From Changshengia sp963803165 (lineage in GTDB: Bacteria > Chloroflexota > Dormibacteria > Aeolococcales > Aeolococcaceae), in the NCBI GenBank assembly GCA_963803165.1, contig CAWDLK010000004.1:248001-312000 (forward strand): a DNA stretch of 64,000 bases, written 5' to 3'. The position numbers and the translations under genes were made by a program. The stretch's first letter is position 1. The number at the start of each line of letters is the position of its first letter. A model generated the notes under the pieces. It was not told the DNA's origin. It worked only from the letters and a program-made list of their open reading frames with translations, and searched no databases. Below, piece after piece: positions 46,426 through 55,176 of this stretch.

Positions 46426-46608
46426 TCAGGTGCCCAGAAGGTTGGCGACGTTGGAGTAGAGGTTGTTGGTCGTCTGGCCGAAGACGGTCAGTCCGATGAT
46501 GGCCACGACGGCGATGAGGACGAGGATGAGTCCGTACTCCACCATTCCCTGCCCTTCCTGGTGACGACGCTGACTTCGTCGGGGGGGAGTGGGGGGGGAT
46601 CCGTTCAC
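46426..46608 (-). CDS. Flp/Fap-type pilin
   Basis: A 60-residue pre-pilin. The short Pro/Arg-rich leader ends at a processing site (EGQG before MVEYGLILVLIAVVAIIGLT), and the conserved Glu at +4 (MVEYG) is followed by one hydrophobic helix. After cleavage this gives the Flp pilin of tight-adherence (tad) systems, assembled across the membrane. I chose GTG 46608 because AAGGAGGTGG lies just upstream; the 98-codon frame extends further without family similarity. No tad genes are adjacent. Confidence 0.87.
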   Translation of the reverse strand: MNGSPPTPPRRSQRRHQEGQGMVEYGLILVLIAVVAIIGLTVFGQTTNNLYSNVANLLGT

Positions 46609-46806
46609 GGGGCACCACCTCCTTTCGAGTGGCCCGGCTGCACCTCCTGTCGACACACCGATGGACGCGACCGCTCCACTCTGCGGGGTGGCCTGTGGGC
46701 TTCGGTCGCATACCGGCGTCACAGGTCCGTGGTGGCGGCGATGCAGAGGGAGCGGCCCGGCCCCGGCTGAGGAGCTCAGGAGCCGGGGACGAGGGTGGTG
46801 GCGGCC

Positions 46807-47748
46807 TCAGCCCTGGCCGAAGCTCCGCACCGCCCAGGCGACGGCCCCGACCAGCCCCGCGTTGCTCCCCAGCTCGGCCTGCCCCACCCGGCAGTGCCGG
46901 AGCGGCGTGTGGAAGGCGATCTCCGCCATGGCGGCGCGGAGGGGCTCGTGGAGCAGGTCGGCGTGGCTGCCCACCCCGCCGCCGAGGGCGATGGCATCCG
47001 GCCCCAGGATGTTGACCAGCGCCCCGAAGGAGCGGCCCAGGGCCCGGCCCGCCTCGGCGTAGACGCGGGCGGCGAGGGCGTCACCGGCGCGCGCCGCGTC
47101 GGCGATCGCCGAGGCGTCGAGCGGGCTCACCCCGCGCAGCCGCGAGTCCTCGCCAGCGGCGAGCGCGGCGGCCGCGCGGTTGGCGATGCCGGTACCCGAG
47201 GCGACCCCCTCCAGGCAACCGGTGTGGCCCTGGCCGCACTTGGGCCCGTCGGGGCTGCAGGGGACGTGGCCCACCTCGGCAGCGGTCCCGGCGGTCCCGA
47301 CCAGGAGGCTGCCATCGATGATCACCGCCCCGCCGATGCCGGTGCCCACGATCACGAAGACGAAGGTCCGGGATCCCCGGCCCATGCCCGCCGCCCACTC
47401 CGCGTAGCCGGCGAGGTTGGAGTCGTTGTGGATGGCCACCGGGCAGCCGGCGGCGGAGGCGAGCATCTCCCGGGCGGGGAGGTCCTCGAAGCCGGGGAGG
47501 TGGGGGGCGGCGAAGACCACGCCGCGCTCGGGGTCGAGCGGCCCGGGGATGCCGATGGCGATGCCGTCGGGGGTGCCCCCGGCCGCGTCCCGCGCCGCCG
47601 CGGCACAGGCGGACATCACCGCGGCGGGACCGGCCTTCGCGGGCGTGGCACGCCGGACCACCCGCTGGGCGTAGGTGGTGGGGCCGGTGGCCAGCGCGGC
47701 GCGGATGCTGGTGCCGCCGAGGTCGATCCCGACGAGGCGTGCCGTCAT
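46807..47748 (-). CDS. ROK family glucokinase
   Basis: A 313-residue sugar kinase. The phosphate motif LVGIDLGGTSIRAAL is at the N-terminus. The catalytic Asp is in HNDSNLAGYAEW near residue 105, followed by VIVGTGIGGAVIIDG. The ROK zinc site GHVPCSPDGPKCGQGHTGCLE lies near residue 155 (H, three Cys; written as GHVPCSPDGPKC then GQGHTGCLE). Glucose is the likely substrate, and placement directly after zwf supports a glucose-6-phosphate route. The ATG at 47748 has GGGAGAG upstream; ATG 47769 overlaps the zwf stop (ATGA) and would add seven residues. Confidence 0.88.
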   Translation of the reverse strand: MTARLVGIDLGGTSIRAALATGPTTYAQRVVRRATPAKAGPAAVMSACAAAARDAAGGTPDGIAIGIPGPLDPERGVVFAAPHLPGFEDLPAREMLASAAGCPVAIHNDSNLAGYAEWAAGMGRGSRTFVFVIVGTGIGGAVIIDGSLLVGTAGTAAEVGHVPCSPDGPKCGQGHTGCLEGVASGTGIANRAAAALAAGEDSRLRGVSPLDASAIADAARAGDALAARVYAEAGRALGRSFGALVNILGPDAIALGGGVGSHADLLHEPLRAAMAEIAFHTPLRHCRVGQAELGSNAGLVGAVAWAVRSFGQG

Positions 47749-47765
47749 GGTCTCTCCCGATGTCG

Positions 47766-49223
47766 TCATGGGCGCCGCGCGGCGACGCCGCGGGGATCGC
47801 CCGTCGGGCCGTCGTGCCAATGGCCGGGACGCGCGATCCGGTTGGCGGCCGCCGGCCCCCAGCTCCCCGCCGCGTACATCCGGACCGGAGGAGGCCGGTC
47901 GAGCACCGGCTGCACCACCTGCCAGCCCCGTTCCACCTCGTCCTCGCGGATGAAGAGGGTGTGGTCGCCGCTCAGGGCGTCATGGAGGAGCCGCTCGTAG
48001 GCCTCCGGGGTGCTCGCCTTGAAGGAGCCCTCGTAGGTGAAATCCATCCCCACCAGCTGGGTTGTCACCTCGGGACCGGGACGCTTGGCGACGAAGGTGA
48101 GCGAGATGCCCTCGTCGGGCTGGACCCGGATGACCAGGCGGTTGCTGTCGAGGCTGTGCAGGCCCACGGCTCGGAAGAGGTGGAGCGGGGCCTCCCGGAA
48201 GCTCAGCACCACGCGGGTGTCGCGGACCGCGAGGCGCTTGCCGGTGCGGAGCAGGAAGGGCACGCCCGCCCACCGCCAGGAGTCGATGTGGAGGCGCAGC
48301 GCGGCGAAGGTCTCCACCTCGGAGCCGGGGGCCACCCCCTCCTCCTGGCGGTAGCCGGGCACCGGCTCGCCGTCGATGCTGCCGGCCTCGTACTGGCCCC
48401 GGACCACGTCGCCGGGGTCCACCGGGTGGAGGGCGTCCAGGACCTTGACCTTCTCGTTGCGGATGGCCTCCGCGGCGAAGGAGATCGGCGGCTCCATGGC
48501 GGTCACTGCGAGCAGCTGGAACATGTGGTTCTGGACGATGTCGCGGACCGCGCCGGTCTCCTCGTAGAAGCCACCGCGCTGCTCCACCCCGAGGGATTCC
48601 GCGACGGTGATCTCGACCCGCGCCACCATGTCCCGATTCCACACCCGCTCGAAGACGGAGTTCCCGAAGCGGAAGACCAGGAGGTTCTGGACGGTCTCCT
48701 TGCCGAGGTAGTGGTCGATCCGGTAGATGCGCTCCTCGGGAAGGATCTCGTGGAGGACCGCGTTGAGCTGGGTGGCGGAGCCGACGTCGTGGCCGAAGGG
48801 CTTCTCGATGACCAGCTTGGTCCCTGCCGCGAGCCCGGCGGCACCGAGGCTGCGGGCCAGGGTGGTGAAGGCGGACGCGGGCACGGCGAGATAGAGGAGC
48901 CGCTCGGGACGCTCCGCCGCGGCCCGCAGCGGCCGGAGGTCGCCGTCGGGGCCCACCGGGACGAAGCGGAGGCGGGCCGCGAAGGCCGCGAAGCGGCGGG
49001 CGTCGAACCGGCTGCGGGAGTGGCTCCGGATCGCGTCCGCGGCGTGGGCCCGGAACCGCTCGTCGCTCCAGTCGAAGGGGGCCACCCCGATCACGTTCCC
49101 CCCCGCGGGCAGGAGGCCCTCGATCTCGAGGTTGTAGAGGGCGGGCAGGAGCTTGCGGGCCGCGAGGTCGCCGGTCGCCCCCACCACCACGATGTCCTGG
49201 TCGGCGGGGCGGAGCAGGGTCAT
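47766..49223 (-). CDS. zwf: Glucose-6-phosphate 1-dehydrogenase
   Basis: Zwf oxidises glucose 6-phosphate to 6-phosphogluconolactone with NAD(P). The 485-residue protein has the Rossmann motif VVGATGDLAARKLLPALYNL near residue 13, LVIEKPFGHD near residue 137 and the active-site RIDHYLGKETVQN near residue 165. MFQLLAVTAMEPP follows near residue 240 and RTGKRL near residue 325. It is coupled to the glucokinase gene downstream. It is the ordinary nicotinamide enzyme, not the F420-dependent type, although the host makes F420. Confidence 0.95.
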   Translation of the reverse strand: MTLLRPADQDIVVVGATGDLAARKLLPALYNLEIEGLLPAGGNVIGVAPFDWSDERFRAHAADAIRSHSRSRFDARRFAAFAARLRFVPVGPDGDLRPLRAAAERPERLLYLAVPASAFTTLARSLGAAGLAAGTKLVIEKPFGHDVGSATQLNAVLHEILPEERIYRIDHYLGKETVQNLLVFRFGNSVFERVWNRDMVARVEITVAESLGVEQRGGFYEETGAVRDIVQNHMFQLLAVTAMEPPISFAAEAIRNEKVKVLDALHPVDPGDVVRGQYEAGSIDGEPVPGYRQEEGVAPGSEVETFAALRLHIDSWRWAGVPFLLRTGKRLAVRDTRVVLSFREAPLHLFRAVGLHSLDSNRLVIRVQPDEGISLTFVAKRPGPEVTTQLVGMDFTYEGSFKASTPEAYERLLHDALSGDHTLFIREDEVERGWQVVQPVLDRPPPVRMYAAGSWGPAAANRIARPGHWHDGPTGDPRGVAARRP

Positions 49224-49478
49224 GAGCCGCTCACACCCGGAGCCACCGGCGGCGCCACGTCACGTCGGCGGCGATCGGCGCGGACGATGCCGGGCCGGCG
49301 GGGGGAGGGCACGGTCAGCCTCGGCCACGAGACCGGATTGTAGGGAGGTGGGCGCCGGGGGCGGTGGAGGCCGGATCTCGGCCGAGCCGCCACCGGGTGC
49401 CCGGAGATTGCGTCCCGCCCCTCGCACCTGTGAACATGCGGCAGCACACCGCCCGGGTCAACTTGAGGAGCGCCTGCC

Positions 49479-50135
49479 GTGGATGACGACCGGAACGACC
49501 CGGAGACCACCTTAACCCGAGCGCGGGCGCCCCGATGGGAACTCCAGGAGATCCTCGGGTGGTGCCTGCTGGCGGCACTCCTCCTCATGGTGGTGGCCTA
49601 CGTCGCCGCCGGCATCATCGAGGCGGGCGCCACCCCGCAGGAGCATCTGGTCGAGGTCACCGCCTACTACGCCTCCGACTGGGCGTCGCCCTACTTCACC
49701 GTCTTCCCACTGGCCGCGCTCGCCATCGCCTGGTGGCAGCTGCGGCGCTGGGGCCCCTCCGTGGCCGGAGGCGGGGCCGAGGGGGAGACCGCCGAGGGCG
49801 GGGATGGCGAAGCCGAGGCGGGGTACACCCACCTGCTCCGGGCCCGGACCTCGGTCACGGCGGTGTCCGTCGCGCTGGCGGTGATCGTCTGTGCCGCGAT
49901 CGGGGTGGTGGTCACCAGCCTGATGCTCTTCCCGGAGAGCGAGGCGAGCGGCAGCCAGGTGTGGCCGTCGGAGGCCGAGACGCTCGCCAGCGCGGCGGCG
50001 GCGCTCCTGCTCTGCGGCATCGGCCTCGTCATCGCCTTCAGCCTTCGCGGGGAGGCATCCCGGCGGCTCGCCAGCGACACCGAGGAGGTGGCCGAGCCGG
50101 AGCCGGAGCCGGACCCGGTCCCCGTCGCCGACTAG
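49479..50135 (+). CDS. Membrane protein with four predicted helices, unknown
   Basis: A 218-residue protein. Helices are at about residues 26-48 (ILGWCLLAALLLMVVAYVAA), 70-88 (YFTVFPLAALAIAWWQL), 125-150 (VTAVSVALAVIVCAAIGVVV) and 170-190 (ASAAAALLLCGIGLVIAFSL). Acidic loops separate them, and the C-terminus is a Glu/Pro repeat (EVAEPEPEPDPVPVAD). No family is recognised. It starts with GTG 49479 and converges on ispE. Confidence 0.6.
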   Translation: MDDDRNDPETTLTRARAPRWELQEILGWCLLAALLLMVVAYVAAGIIEAGATPQEHLVEVTAYYASDWASPYFTVFPLAALAIAWWQLRRWGPSVAGGGAEGETAEGGDGEAEAGYTHLLRARTSVTAVSVALAVIVCAAIGVVVTSLMLFPESEASGSQVWPSEAETLASAAAALLLCGIGLVIAFSLRGEASRRLASDTEEVAEPEPEPDPVPVAD

Positions 50136-50169
50136 GAGCGAGCACCCCGGCGCCGGGCGGCCCGGGGGC

Positions 50170-51027
50170 TCAGGCGGCGACCGTCCGGCAGGCGCGCGCC
50201 GGGAAGCCCAGGCGGCGGGCGCTCGCGGCGATCGAGGACGCCTCGACCTCGCTCGCGGCCAGGGCGAAGAGCGCCCCGCCGCTGCCGGTCAGGTGCCAGG
50301 CCGTCTCCGGCATGGCGGCGCGGAGACGATCGATCCCGGCCGCCAGCTGCGGGTGGGCCCGGCTCGCCGCGGGCTCGAGGTCGGAGCCGCAGAGGGCGGG
50401 GTCCGCGGCCGCGCCGGCGCGGAGCAGGCGCGCCAGGGCCTCGGGGCGCTCCGGGCCACGCCATTCAGCGGGCGTGAGGGCGGCGAAGGTGGCGCCTGTG
50501 CCGCTGCGCCCGGCGACGGCGACGGCGAGGTGGAGGGGAGGGTGGGTGAGCGGCTCGAGGCGCTCACCGGCACCGCCCACCAGGAGGCCGCCTCCGAACA
50601 GGCCGGCCGGAACGTCACTGCCCAGCCCGTCGGCGAGGCGGAGGAGGTCAGGATCCGGGGCCGCCGCTCCCACCCCGCCGAGCAGCCGGAGCACGGTCCC
50701 GGCATCGGCGGAGCCACCGCCCAGCCCGGCGGCGGCGGGGAGCCGCTTCTCCAGGGCGAGGCGGACGGCCTGACCGGGATGGCGGTCGAGGACCGCCCGG
50801 GCGGCGCGCAGGACCAGGTTGTCGGCCTCCGGGACCTCGGCGGCGGCCGGACCGGAGACGGCGAGAGCGAGGGGGGGTCCCGCCTCGGCCGGGATCAGTG
50901 CCACTCCGAGCAGGTCGTGCCAGTCGAGGCGCACCACCACCGAGCGGAGGTCGTGACGGCCGTCGGGCCGCCGCCCGACCACGCTGAGGGCGAGATTGAG
51001 CTTGGCGTAGGCGGGCGCGTAGATCAT
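50170..51027 (-). CDS. ispE: 4-diphosphocytidyl-2-C-methyl-D-erythritol kinase
   Basis: IspE is the GHMP kinase of the non-mevalonate isoprenoid pathway. The 285-residue protein has APAYAKLNLALSVVGRRPDG at the N-terminus, the ATP loop PAAAGLGGGSADAGTVLRLL near residue 94, GSDVPAGLFGG near residue 130 and the C-terminal GSGGALFAL. ATG 51027 gives the standard start; TATAGC 12 bases upstream suggests a short leader. It is divergent from rpsT. Confidence 0.93.
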   Translation of the reverse strand: MIYAPAYAKLNLALSVVGRRPDGRHDLRSVVVRLDWHDLLGVALIPAEAGPPLALAVSGPAAAEVPEADNLVLRAARAVLDRHPGQAVRLALEKRLPAAAGLGGGSADAGTVLRLLGGVGAAAPDPDLLRLADGLGSDVPAGLFGGGLLVGGAGERLEPLTHPPLHLAVAVAGRSGTGATFAALTPAEWRGPERPEALARLLRAGAAADPALCGSDLEPAASRAHPQLAAGIDRLRAAMPETAWHLTGSGGALFALAASEVEASSIAASARRLGFPARACRTVAA

Positions 51028-51038
51028 GAGCGGGTGAT

Positions 51039-51047
51039 TGCTATACT
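51039..51047 (+). promoter_or_regulatory. Extended -10 promoter of rpsT, back-to-back with ispE
   Basis: TG-C-TATACT on the plus strand is an extended -10 that would start rpsT transcription near 51054. The complementary TATAGC (51040-51045, minus) is placed for ispE, so the two -10 regions overlap and probably compete. Confidence 0.5.
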
Positions 51048-51113
51048 CCAGGCTCCCGGGCGTTCGTCGGGGGGCGCGCCCAGCTCTTCCATCAACAGTC
51101 ACCAGGTGTCAGC

Positions 51114-51656
51114 GTGGCCAACTCTCGTTCCGCGAAGAAGCGCATCCGCTCCAACGAGCGCAAGCGCGTTCGGAACCGCATCGTCCGCTCCGCCGTGCGG
51201 ACCCGGATCAGCCGGGTGCGCCGCTCGCTGGTGAGCGGCCAGCTCGGCGGGGTCGAGGAGGAGCTGCGAGCCGCGGTCAAGGAGCTCGACAAGGCCGCGG
51301 AGAAGGGGATCCTTCACCGGAACAACGTCGCCCGCCGCAAGTCGCGGATCATGGCGATGGCGGCGCGGCTCACCGCCACGGGTGGCAGCGAGGCCGAGAG
51401 GGCGGCCACCCGGGCGGCGGCCACCGGCGGCGCCAAGGGACGGACCACCAGGGTGGCCTCGGGCGCCGCTGCGACCGGCGGCACCGCGAAGGCGGCCGCG
51501 AAGACTGCGGCCACCTCCACCAAGTCAGCCGCCAAGACCGCGGCGGCGGCCACCAAGTCCGCCGCCAAGCCCGCAGCCGCCAAGCCCGCAGCCGCCAAGC
51601 CAGGCGTCGGCTCGAAGCCGACCGGATCCTCGCGCCGGTCCAAGGGCGACTCCTAG
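51114..51656 (+). CDS. rpsT: 30S ribosomal protein bS20 with a long Ala/Lys-rich C-terminal tail
   Basis: Residues 1-88 are a normal bS20 (ANSRSAKKRIRSNERKRVRN, ISRVRRSL, KGILHRNNVARRKSRI), a 16S rRNA-binding protein of the 30S body. The protein continues for about 90 more residues of AAKTAA, KSAAK and KPAAAKPAAAKP repeats, like a histone H1 tail, for a total of 180 residues. No stop codon or frameshift separates the parts. GTG 51114 has AGGTG upstream. Its stop is 21 bases from the convergent holA stop. Confidence 0.93.
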   Translation: MANSRSAKKRIRSNERKRVRNRIVRSAVRTRISRVRRSLVSGQLGGVEEELRAAVKELDKAAEKGILHRNNVARRKSRIMAMAARLTATGGSEAERAATRAAATGGAKGRTTRVASGAAATGGTAKAAAKTAATSTKSAAKTAAAATKSAAKPAAAKPAAAKPGVGSKPTGSSRRSKGDS

Positions 51657-51677
51657 CCCCGACCGCCCGGCCGCCGC

Positions 51678-52706
51678 TCAGCCGCCACGGGCACGGGCCA
51701 CCGCCCGAGCGGCGCCGAGGGTGAAGCGCCCCATCGCCTGGCGGTCGTCGGCCTCGCCGGCCTTGATCCCGGCGTCGATCGCCTGGAGCTGGTGGAGCCA
51801 GCCCTCGACGACCCCCGGGGGGACGGCCCGGGCCTGCCGGCTCAGCCGCTCGGCGCGCCACTCGGGGATGCGCAGCTGGGTCGCCAGCCGCGCCGTCGAG
51901 CCGCCCGCGGCGAGCAGCGACTGGGCCCGGCGCAGCTCGCCCAGCTGACCGGCGAGGGTCGCGATGAGGTGCTGGGTGGAACGCCCCTCGTCGACGAGCT
52001 CGGCGGCGGCCGCTGCGCCCCTGCCCGGCTGGGGACCGAGGAGCCTCTCGAGCACGCTCCACACCTCGAGAGCCTCGGCGCCGCCGACCACCCGCCGCAC
52101 CGTCTCCGCCTCGACCGGCTCGCCACCCGAGTAGGCGCGCAGCTTGTCCAGCTCGGTGGCCACCACGCCGAGGTCCGAGCCCGCGACGCTCAGCAGGTGG
52201 TCGAGGCCTCCCGGGCGGAGCTGCACGCCCCGATCCGCAGCAGCTCTCTCCGCCCACTCCCGCGCGTCCCGGGCGCGGAGGAGGTTGCAGGCGCGAACCT
52301 CGCCGCCGAGCCGGGTCACCGCGGCGACCACCGGGTGGCTGGCCGGCACCGTCTGGTGGGCGACCAGACACACCGAGGTGCTCGGCGCGCGCAGCTCGAG
52401 CGCCTCGGCCAGGGCCCGCCCCGCGTCGCCCGAACGGCGTCCGCCCGCGAGCTGGGGCGGGTCGCGGATCAGAAGGTAGCGCCGGGGGTCGATGAGAGGG
52501 GTCTCGGCGAGGGACGAGCGGATCCGCTCGAGTGGAGCGGGGGCGTCGACCACCTCGACGCCGAGCTGGGCCTCCGCAGCCTGCAGGCGCCAGGCCCGCA
52601 CCGCCTCGTCGACCCGGTGGCGGTCGTCGCCGTGAACCAGGAGCAGCTCGGCGGAGCCGGCACCGGGTCGCGGGTGAGGAGCCGCGCTCCGGGCGGCGGC
52701 GCTCAC
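51678..52706 (-). CDS. holA: DNA polymerase III delta subunit HolA
   Basis: HolA is the clamp-loader delta subunit that opens the beta clamp. The 342-residue protein shows the AAA+-like N-domain (ELLLVHGDDRHRVDEAVRAW near residue 19, RRYLLIRDP near residue 73), SVAGSDLGVVATELDKLRAY near residue 180, and the delta C-domain (EALEVWSVLERLLG, HLIATLAGQLGELRRAQSL). The family is divergent, so the call rests on overall pattern and position next to rpsT, a frequent neighbour. Confidence 0.87.
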   Translation of the reverse strand: MSAAARSAAPHPRPGAGSAELLLVHGDDRHRVDEAVRAWRLQAAEAQLGVEVVDAPAPLERIRSSLAETPLIDPRRYLLIRDPPQLAGGRRSGDAGRALAEALELRAPSTSVCLVAHQTVPASHPVVAAVTRLGGEVRACNLLRARDAREWAERAAADRGVQLRPGGLDHLLSVAGSDLGVVATELDKLRAYSGGEPVEAETVRRVVGGAEALEVWSVLERLLGPQPGRGAAAAAELVDEGRSTQHLIATLAGQLGELRRAQSLLAAGGSTARLATQLRIPEWRAERLSRQARAVPPGVVEGWLHQLQAIDAGIKAGEADDRQAMGRFTLGAARAVARARGG

Positions 52707-52722
52707 GGCGCGAGGTCCCGGA

Positions 52723-53283
52723 TCAGCCGACGTGGAGGCGGTAGCGTCGCTGACCGTCGTCGCCCCGGAAGGTCTCGGCTCCCGCCCGCTCCGCCAGGAA
52801 GCGGACGGCCCGCCCGGATACCTTCACCCCGGCCCTGGTGATCTCGGAGGCGATCTCCGCGGCCGTTCCCTGACCGAGCTTGGCGATGACCGCCCGCACG
52901 ACCTCGGTGGTGACCTCGGGCGGGGTCGCCCGCCCCTTCGCCAGCCGTCCGCGCGGCTTCCGCCGCCGGCCGGGGGCCGCCACGGCGGCCTCGGTGGCCG
53001 CGCCCCGGCGCCGCGAGCGCGTCTCGCCGGCCACGGACGACGCGCGCTCGAACATCGCCAGCGCGTCGTGGATCTGGTGGCGGAGATCGTCGTTGTCGGC
53101 CCGGAGGCGAGTGATCTCCTGGACCAGCGTCTCGATGCGCTGGACGAGACGCTCCGCAGCACGCACCACCGGCGATTCGCCATCGACGTGGGAGGCGGAA
53201 GCCACCCGGCGCCCGCCGGGGCCTGGGTCCAGACGGTCGCGCACCAACGTCTGGCTCTCCTCCTCTTCCGAGGAAATAGCCAT
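52723..53283 (-). CDS. Coiled-coil plus winged-helix-like protein, unknown
   Basis: A 186-residue soluble protein. A coiled coil (RAAERLVQRIETLVQEITRL then RADNDDLRHQI, about residues 38-70) is followed by a basic linker (RRRKPRGRLAKGRA). A C-terminal winged-helix-like domain (EVTTEVVRAVIAKLGQGTAA, GRAVRFLAERAG, QRRYRLHVG) completes it. It may bind DNA. ATG 53283 has GAGGG nine bases upstream. It lies 16 bases upstream of holA on the same strand. Confidence 0.6.
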   Translation of the reverse strand: MAISSEEEESQTLVRDRLDPGPGGRRVASASHVDGESPVVRAAERLVQRIETLVQEITRLRADNDDLRHQIHDALAMFERASSVAGETRSRRRGAATEAAVAAPGRRRKPRGRLAKGRATPPEVTTEVVRAVIAKLGQGTAAEIASEITRAGVKVSGRAVRFLAERAGAETFRGDDGQRRYRLHVG

Positions 53284-53506
53284 TGCAAATACCCTCATCC
53301 CATCGGACGCCCACGTCCGTCCCGTCTGGATCGACCATCCGGCCCGGCCGTCGCGCTCTCGTCGATCATAGTCGGCCCGCAGGGGCAGGGGGGATTGCAA
53401 TCCTGGGGTGGCTCGAAGGAGCTCGAGGGAGCCTGACCGAGACTGCACCCATCCTGGCGCGCGGCACCCAGCCGGCCGGGAGAGCGCAGTACCATGTGCT
53501 TCCCCC

Positions 53507-53582
<76 letters not shown>

Positions 53583-53758
53583 AGGGGCACAAAACCGTTG
53601 AGAACAAAGGGTTTTCCGGTTCTGAGTCGTTTCGGGCCGAGGCCATTTTCGGCTCCTTTCGCAACATGTAAGCTCTCTAGTGGAGAGCAATCGTGTACTT
53701 TGGCGCTGTGAGCGAGTAGAACTCTCTCCAGTGCGAGTTGCGCAGCTGGAGGTCCGTG

Positions 53759-54808
53759 ATGGCCAAGCCCCTGACCGTGGTCCCACCTGCCTCGCTGTGG
53801 CAAACATGGGTCGGCGAGTACGTCGACGAGAAGCGTGCCGGCGGGGTCAGCCGCCACACGGTCGGCATCTACGGCTACGCCCTCCAGGACGTCCTCCTCC
53901 CCTACTGCGAGGCACACAGCGTGACAGGACCATCGGAGCTCAATGCCCCGCACCTCAACGCCCTCGTCAGCGGGCTCCTGGACGGCACAGGGTCACGCTC
54001 AGGGCGGCCACTGGCCAAGCAGAGCGTCGACACCTACGCCCGGACCATCAACGGCTTCCTGGGCTGGCTGACCAAGCGGGGCGAGGCAACCAGCGCCCGG
54101 GCCCAGCGGCCGCGCCTGCCGCACCGCGTCCTCGAGGTGCTCTCCCGGGAGGAGATCACCCGACTGGAGGACGCGGCACAGAACGAGCGGGACAAGCTGG
54201 TCATCCGGGTCCTCGCCGACACCGGCCTGCGGGTCAGCGAGCTCCTCGGGCTCGTTCCCGACGACATCCGCCAGGAGCCCGGCCGGCGCTGGTACCTCAA
54301 GGTCCGGGGCAAGGGCGAGAAGGAGCGGCTCGTCCCGATCGCCCCCGGCCTTGCCGGCCGGCTGGACCGCTACGTCAAGCGGACCCGGCGGCCGAGCGTC
54401 TACCCCAACCTCTTCCTGGGCACCCGCCGGGGGCGCGGCACCATGGAGTACGAGCCGCTCACCAAGAGCGGGGCGGAGCAGCTCACCCGGGACCTCGGCC
54501 TGGACGTGCTCAACCGGCGGGTCTACCCGCACCTCTTCCGGCACTCGTTCATCACATGGTGCGCTCTGCAGGGGATGCGGGAGACCGACGTCGCCAAGAT
54601 CGTCGGACACAGCGGCCTGCGGATGATCCACGAGGTGTACGAGCACCTGACCGTGGGTGACACGCACGACGCTCTTATACGCGCTCTGATGGGGGGGGAG
54701 CGGACGGTGAACAGCCATCACGTCGCTCGCGCCACGTGCGGCACTGCCACCCGGGATAGGTTTCTCGATAGCTGGGCTCGGGCGGCTGTGGTGCCGAGGT
54801 CCTCTTGA
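53759..54808 (+). CDS. Tyrosine recombinase (integrase) of the island
   Basis: A 349-residue site-specific recombinase. An N-terminal SAM-like core-binding domain (LWQTWVGEYVDEKRAGGVS near residue 15) precedes the catalytic domain. Catalytic residues are visible: Arg in LADTGLRVSELLGL near residue 160, Lys in RGKGEKERLVPI, His-x2-Arg in HLFRHSFI near residue 262, and His in VGHSGLR. The nucleophile Tyr is in MIHEVYEHL near residue 298. The last 50 residues lie past the usual end of the fold. The ATG at 53759 has GGAGG seven bases upstream; an in-frame GTG precedes it directly. It presumably integrates and excises the island at tRNA-Ala. No excisionase is obvious nearby. Confidence 0.92.
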   Translation: MAKPLTVVPPASLWQTWVGEYVDEKRAGGVSRHTVGIYGYALQDVLLPYCEAHSVTGPSELNAPHLNALVSGLLDGTGSRSGRPLAKQSVDTYARTINGFLGWLTKRGEATSARAQRPRLPHRVLEVLSREEITRLEDAAQNERDKLVIRVLADTGLRVSELLGLVPDDIRQEPGRRWYLKVRGKGEKERLVPIAPGLAGRLDRYVKRTRRPSVYPNLFLGTRRGRGTMEYEPLTKSGAEQLTRDLGLDVLNRRVYPHLFRHSFITWCALQGMRETDVAKIVGHSGLRMIHEVYEHLTVGDTHDALIRALMGGERTVNSHHVARATCGTATRDRFLDSWARAAVVPRSS

Positions 54809-55029
54809 CAGAGATGTGGGGGAACCGCAGTATCTAGTGGGTCACATGGACGACGAACACAACATGTCGGGTCTTCGACGCCGGTGGGGGCTGGCCTGGC
54901 CGGAGCCGCCGGGAGGTGCGACGGGACTGGTGCGATCATGCAAAAGTCGTGCGACTAGGTACGTCCGGGTCAACCGCCGGGTGGTACGTTGCACTGCGGT
55001 TGCGCCGCCCGGCGCGGCCATAATCGACC

Positions 55030-55058
55030 TTGACCGCATCGAACATATGTACTACGAT
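55030..55058 (+). promoter_or_regulatory. Sigma70 promoter for the wHTH-dNTPase pair
   Basis: TTGACC (55030-55035) and TACGAT (55053-55058) are separated by exactly 17 bases, the best promoter match in the island. Transcription would start near 55065, about 110 bases before the wHTH ATG. Confidence 0.65.
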
Positions 55059-55068
55059 ACAGTCTGTA
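55058..55068. promoter_or_regulatory. Palindromic operator candidate
   Basis: TACAGTCTGTA is a perfect 5-1-5 palindrome lying on the end of the -10 and the predicted start site. That is where a repressor, perhaps the adjacent small HTH-like protein, would block transcription. Confidence 0.45.
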
Positions 55069-55176
55069 CTGAATACGGCCAACGCACCAGCAAGAGAACG
55101 CTCCACGGGCTACCATGCGCATCTCATGCAAGTCAGCCGAGACCCGGCGGCAGCCCACTCTAAAGGATACGAAGCG

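Larger units (their letters stand above)
54809..55176. other. Intergenic control region between integrase and the wHTH gene
   Basis: About 370 bases. A plus-strand frame of 115 codons from 54816 has no coding character. The stretch holds a hairpin (GCGCCG/CGGCGC, 55002-55015), which could terminate integrase transcription, then a good promoter at 55030-55058 with an overlapping palindrome. Confidence 0.5.

Noticed and set aside
54816..55163. 115-codon frame after the integrase
   Set aside because: It has no coding character, and it runs through a hairpin and the promoter of the next operon.
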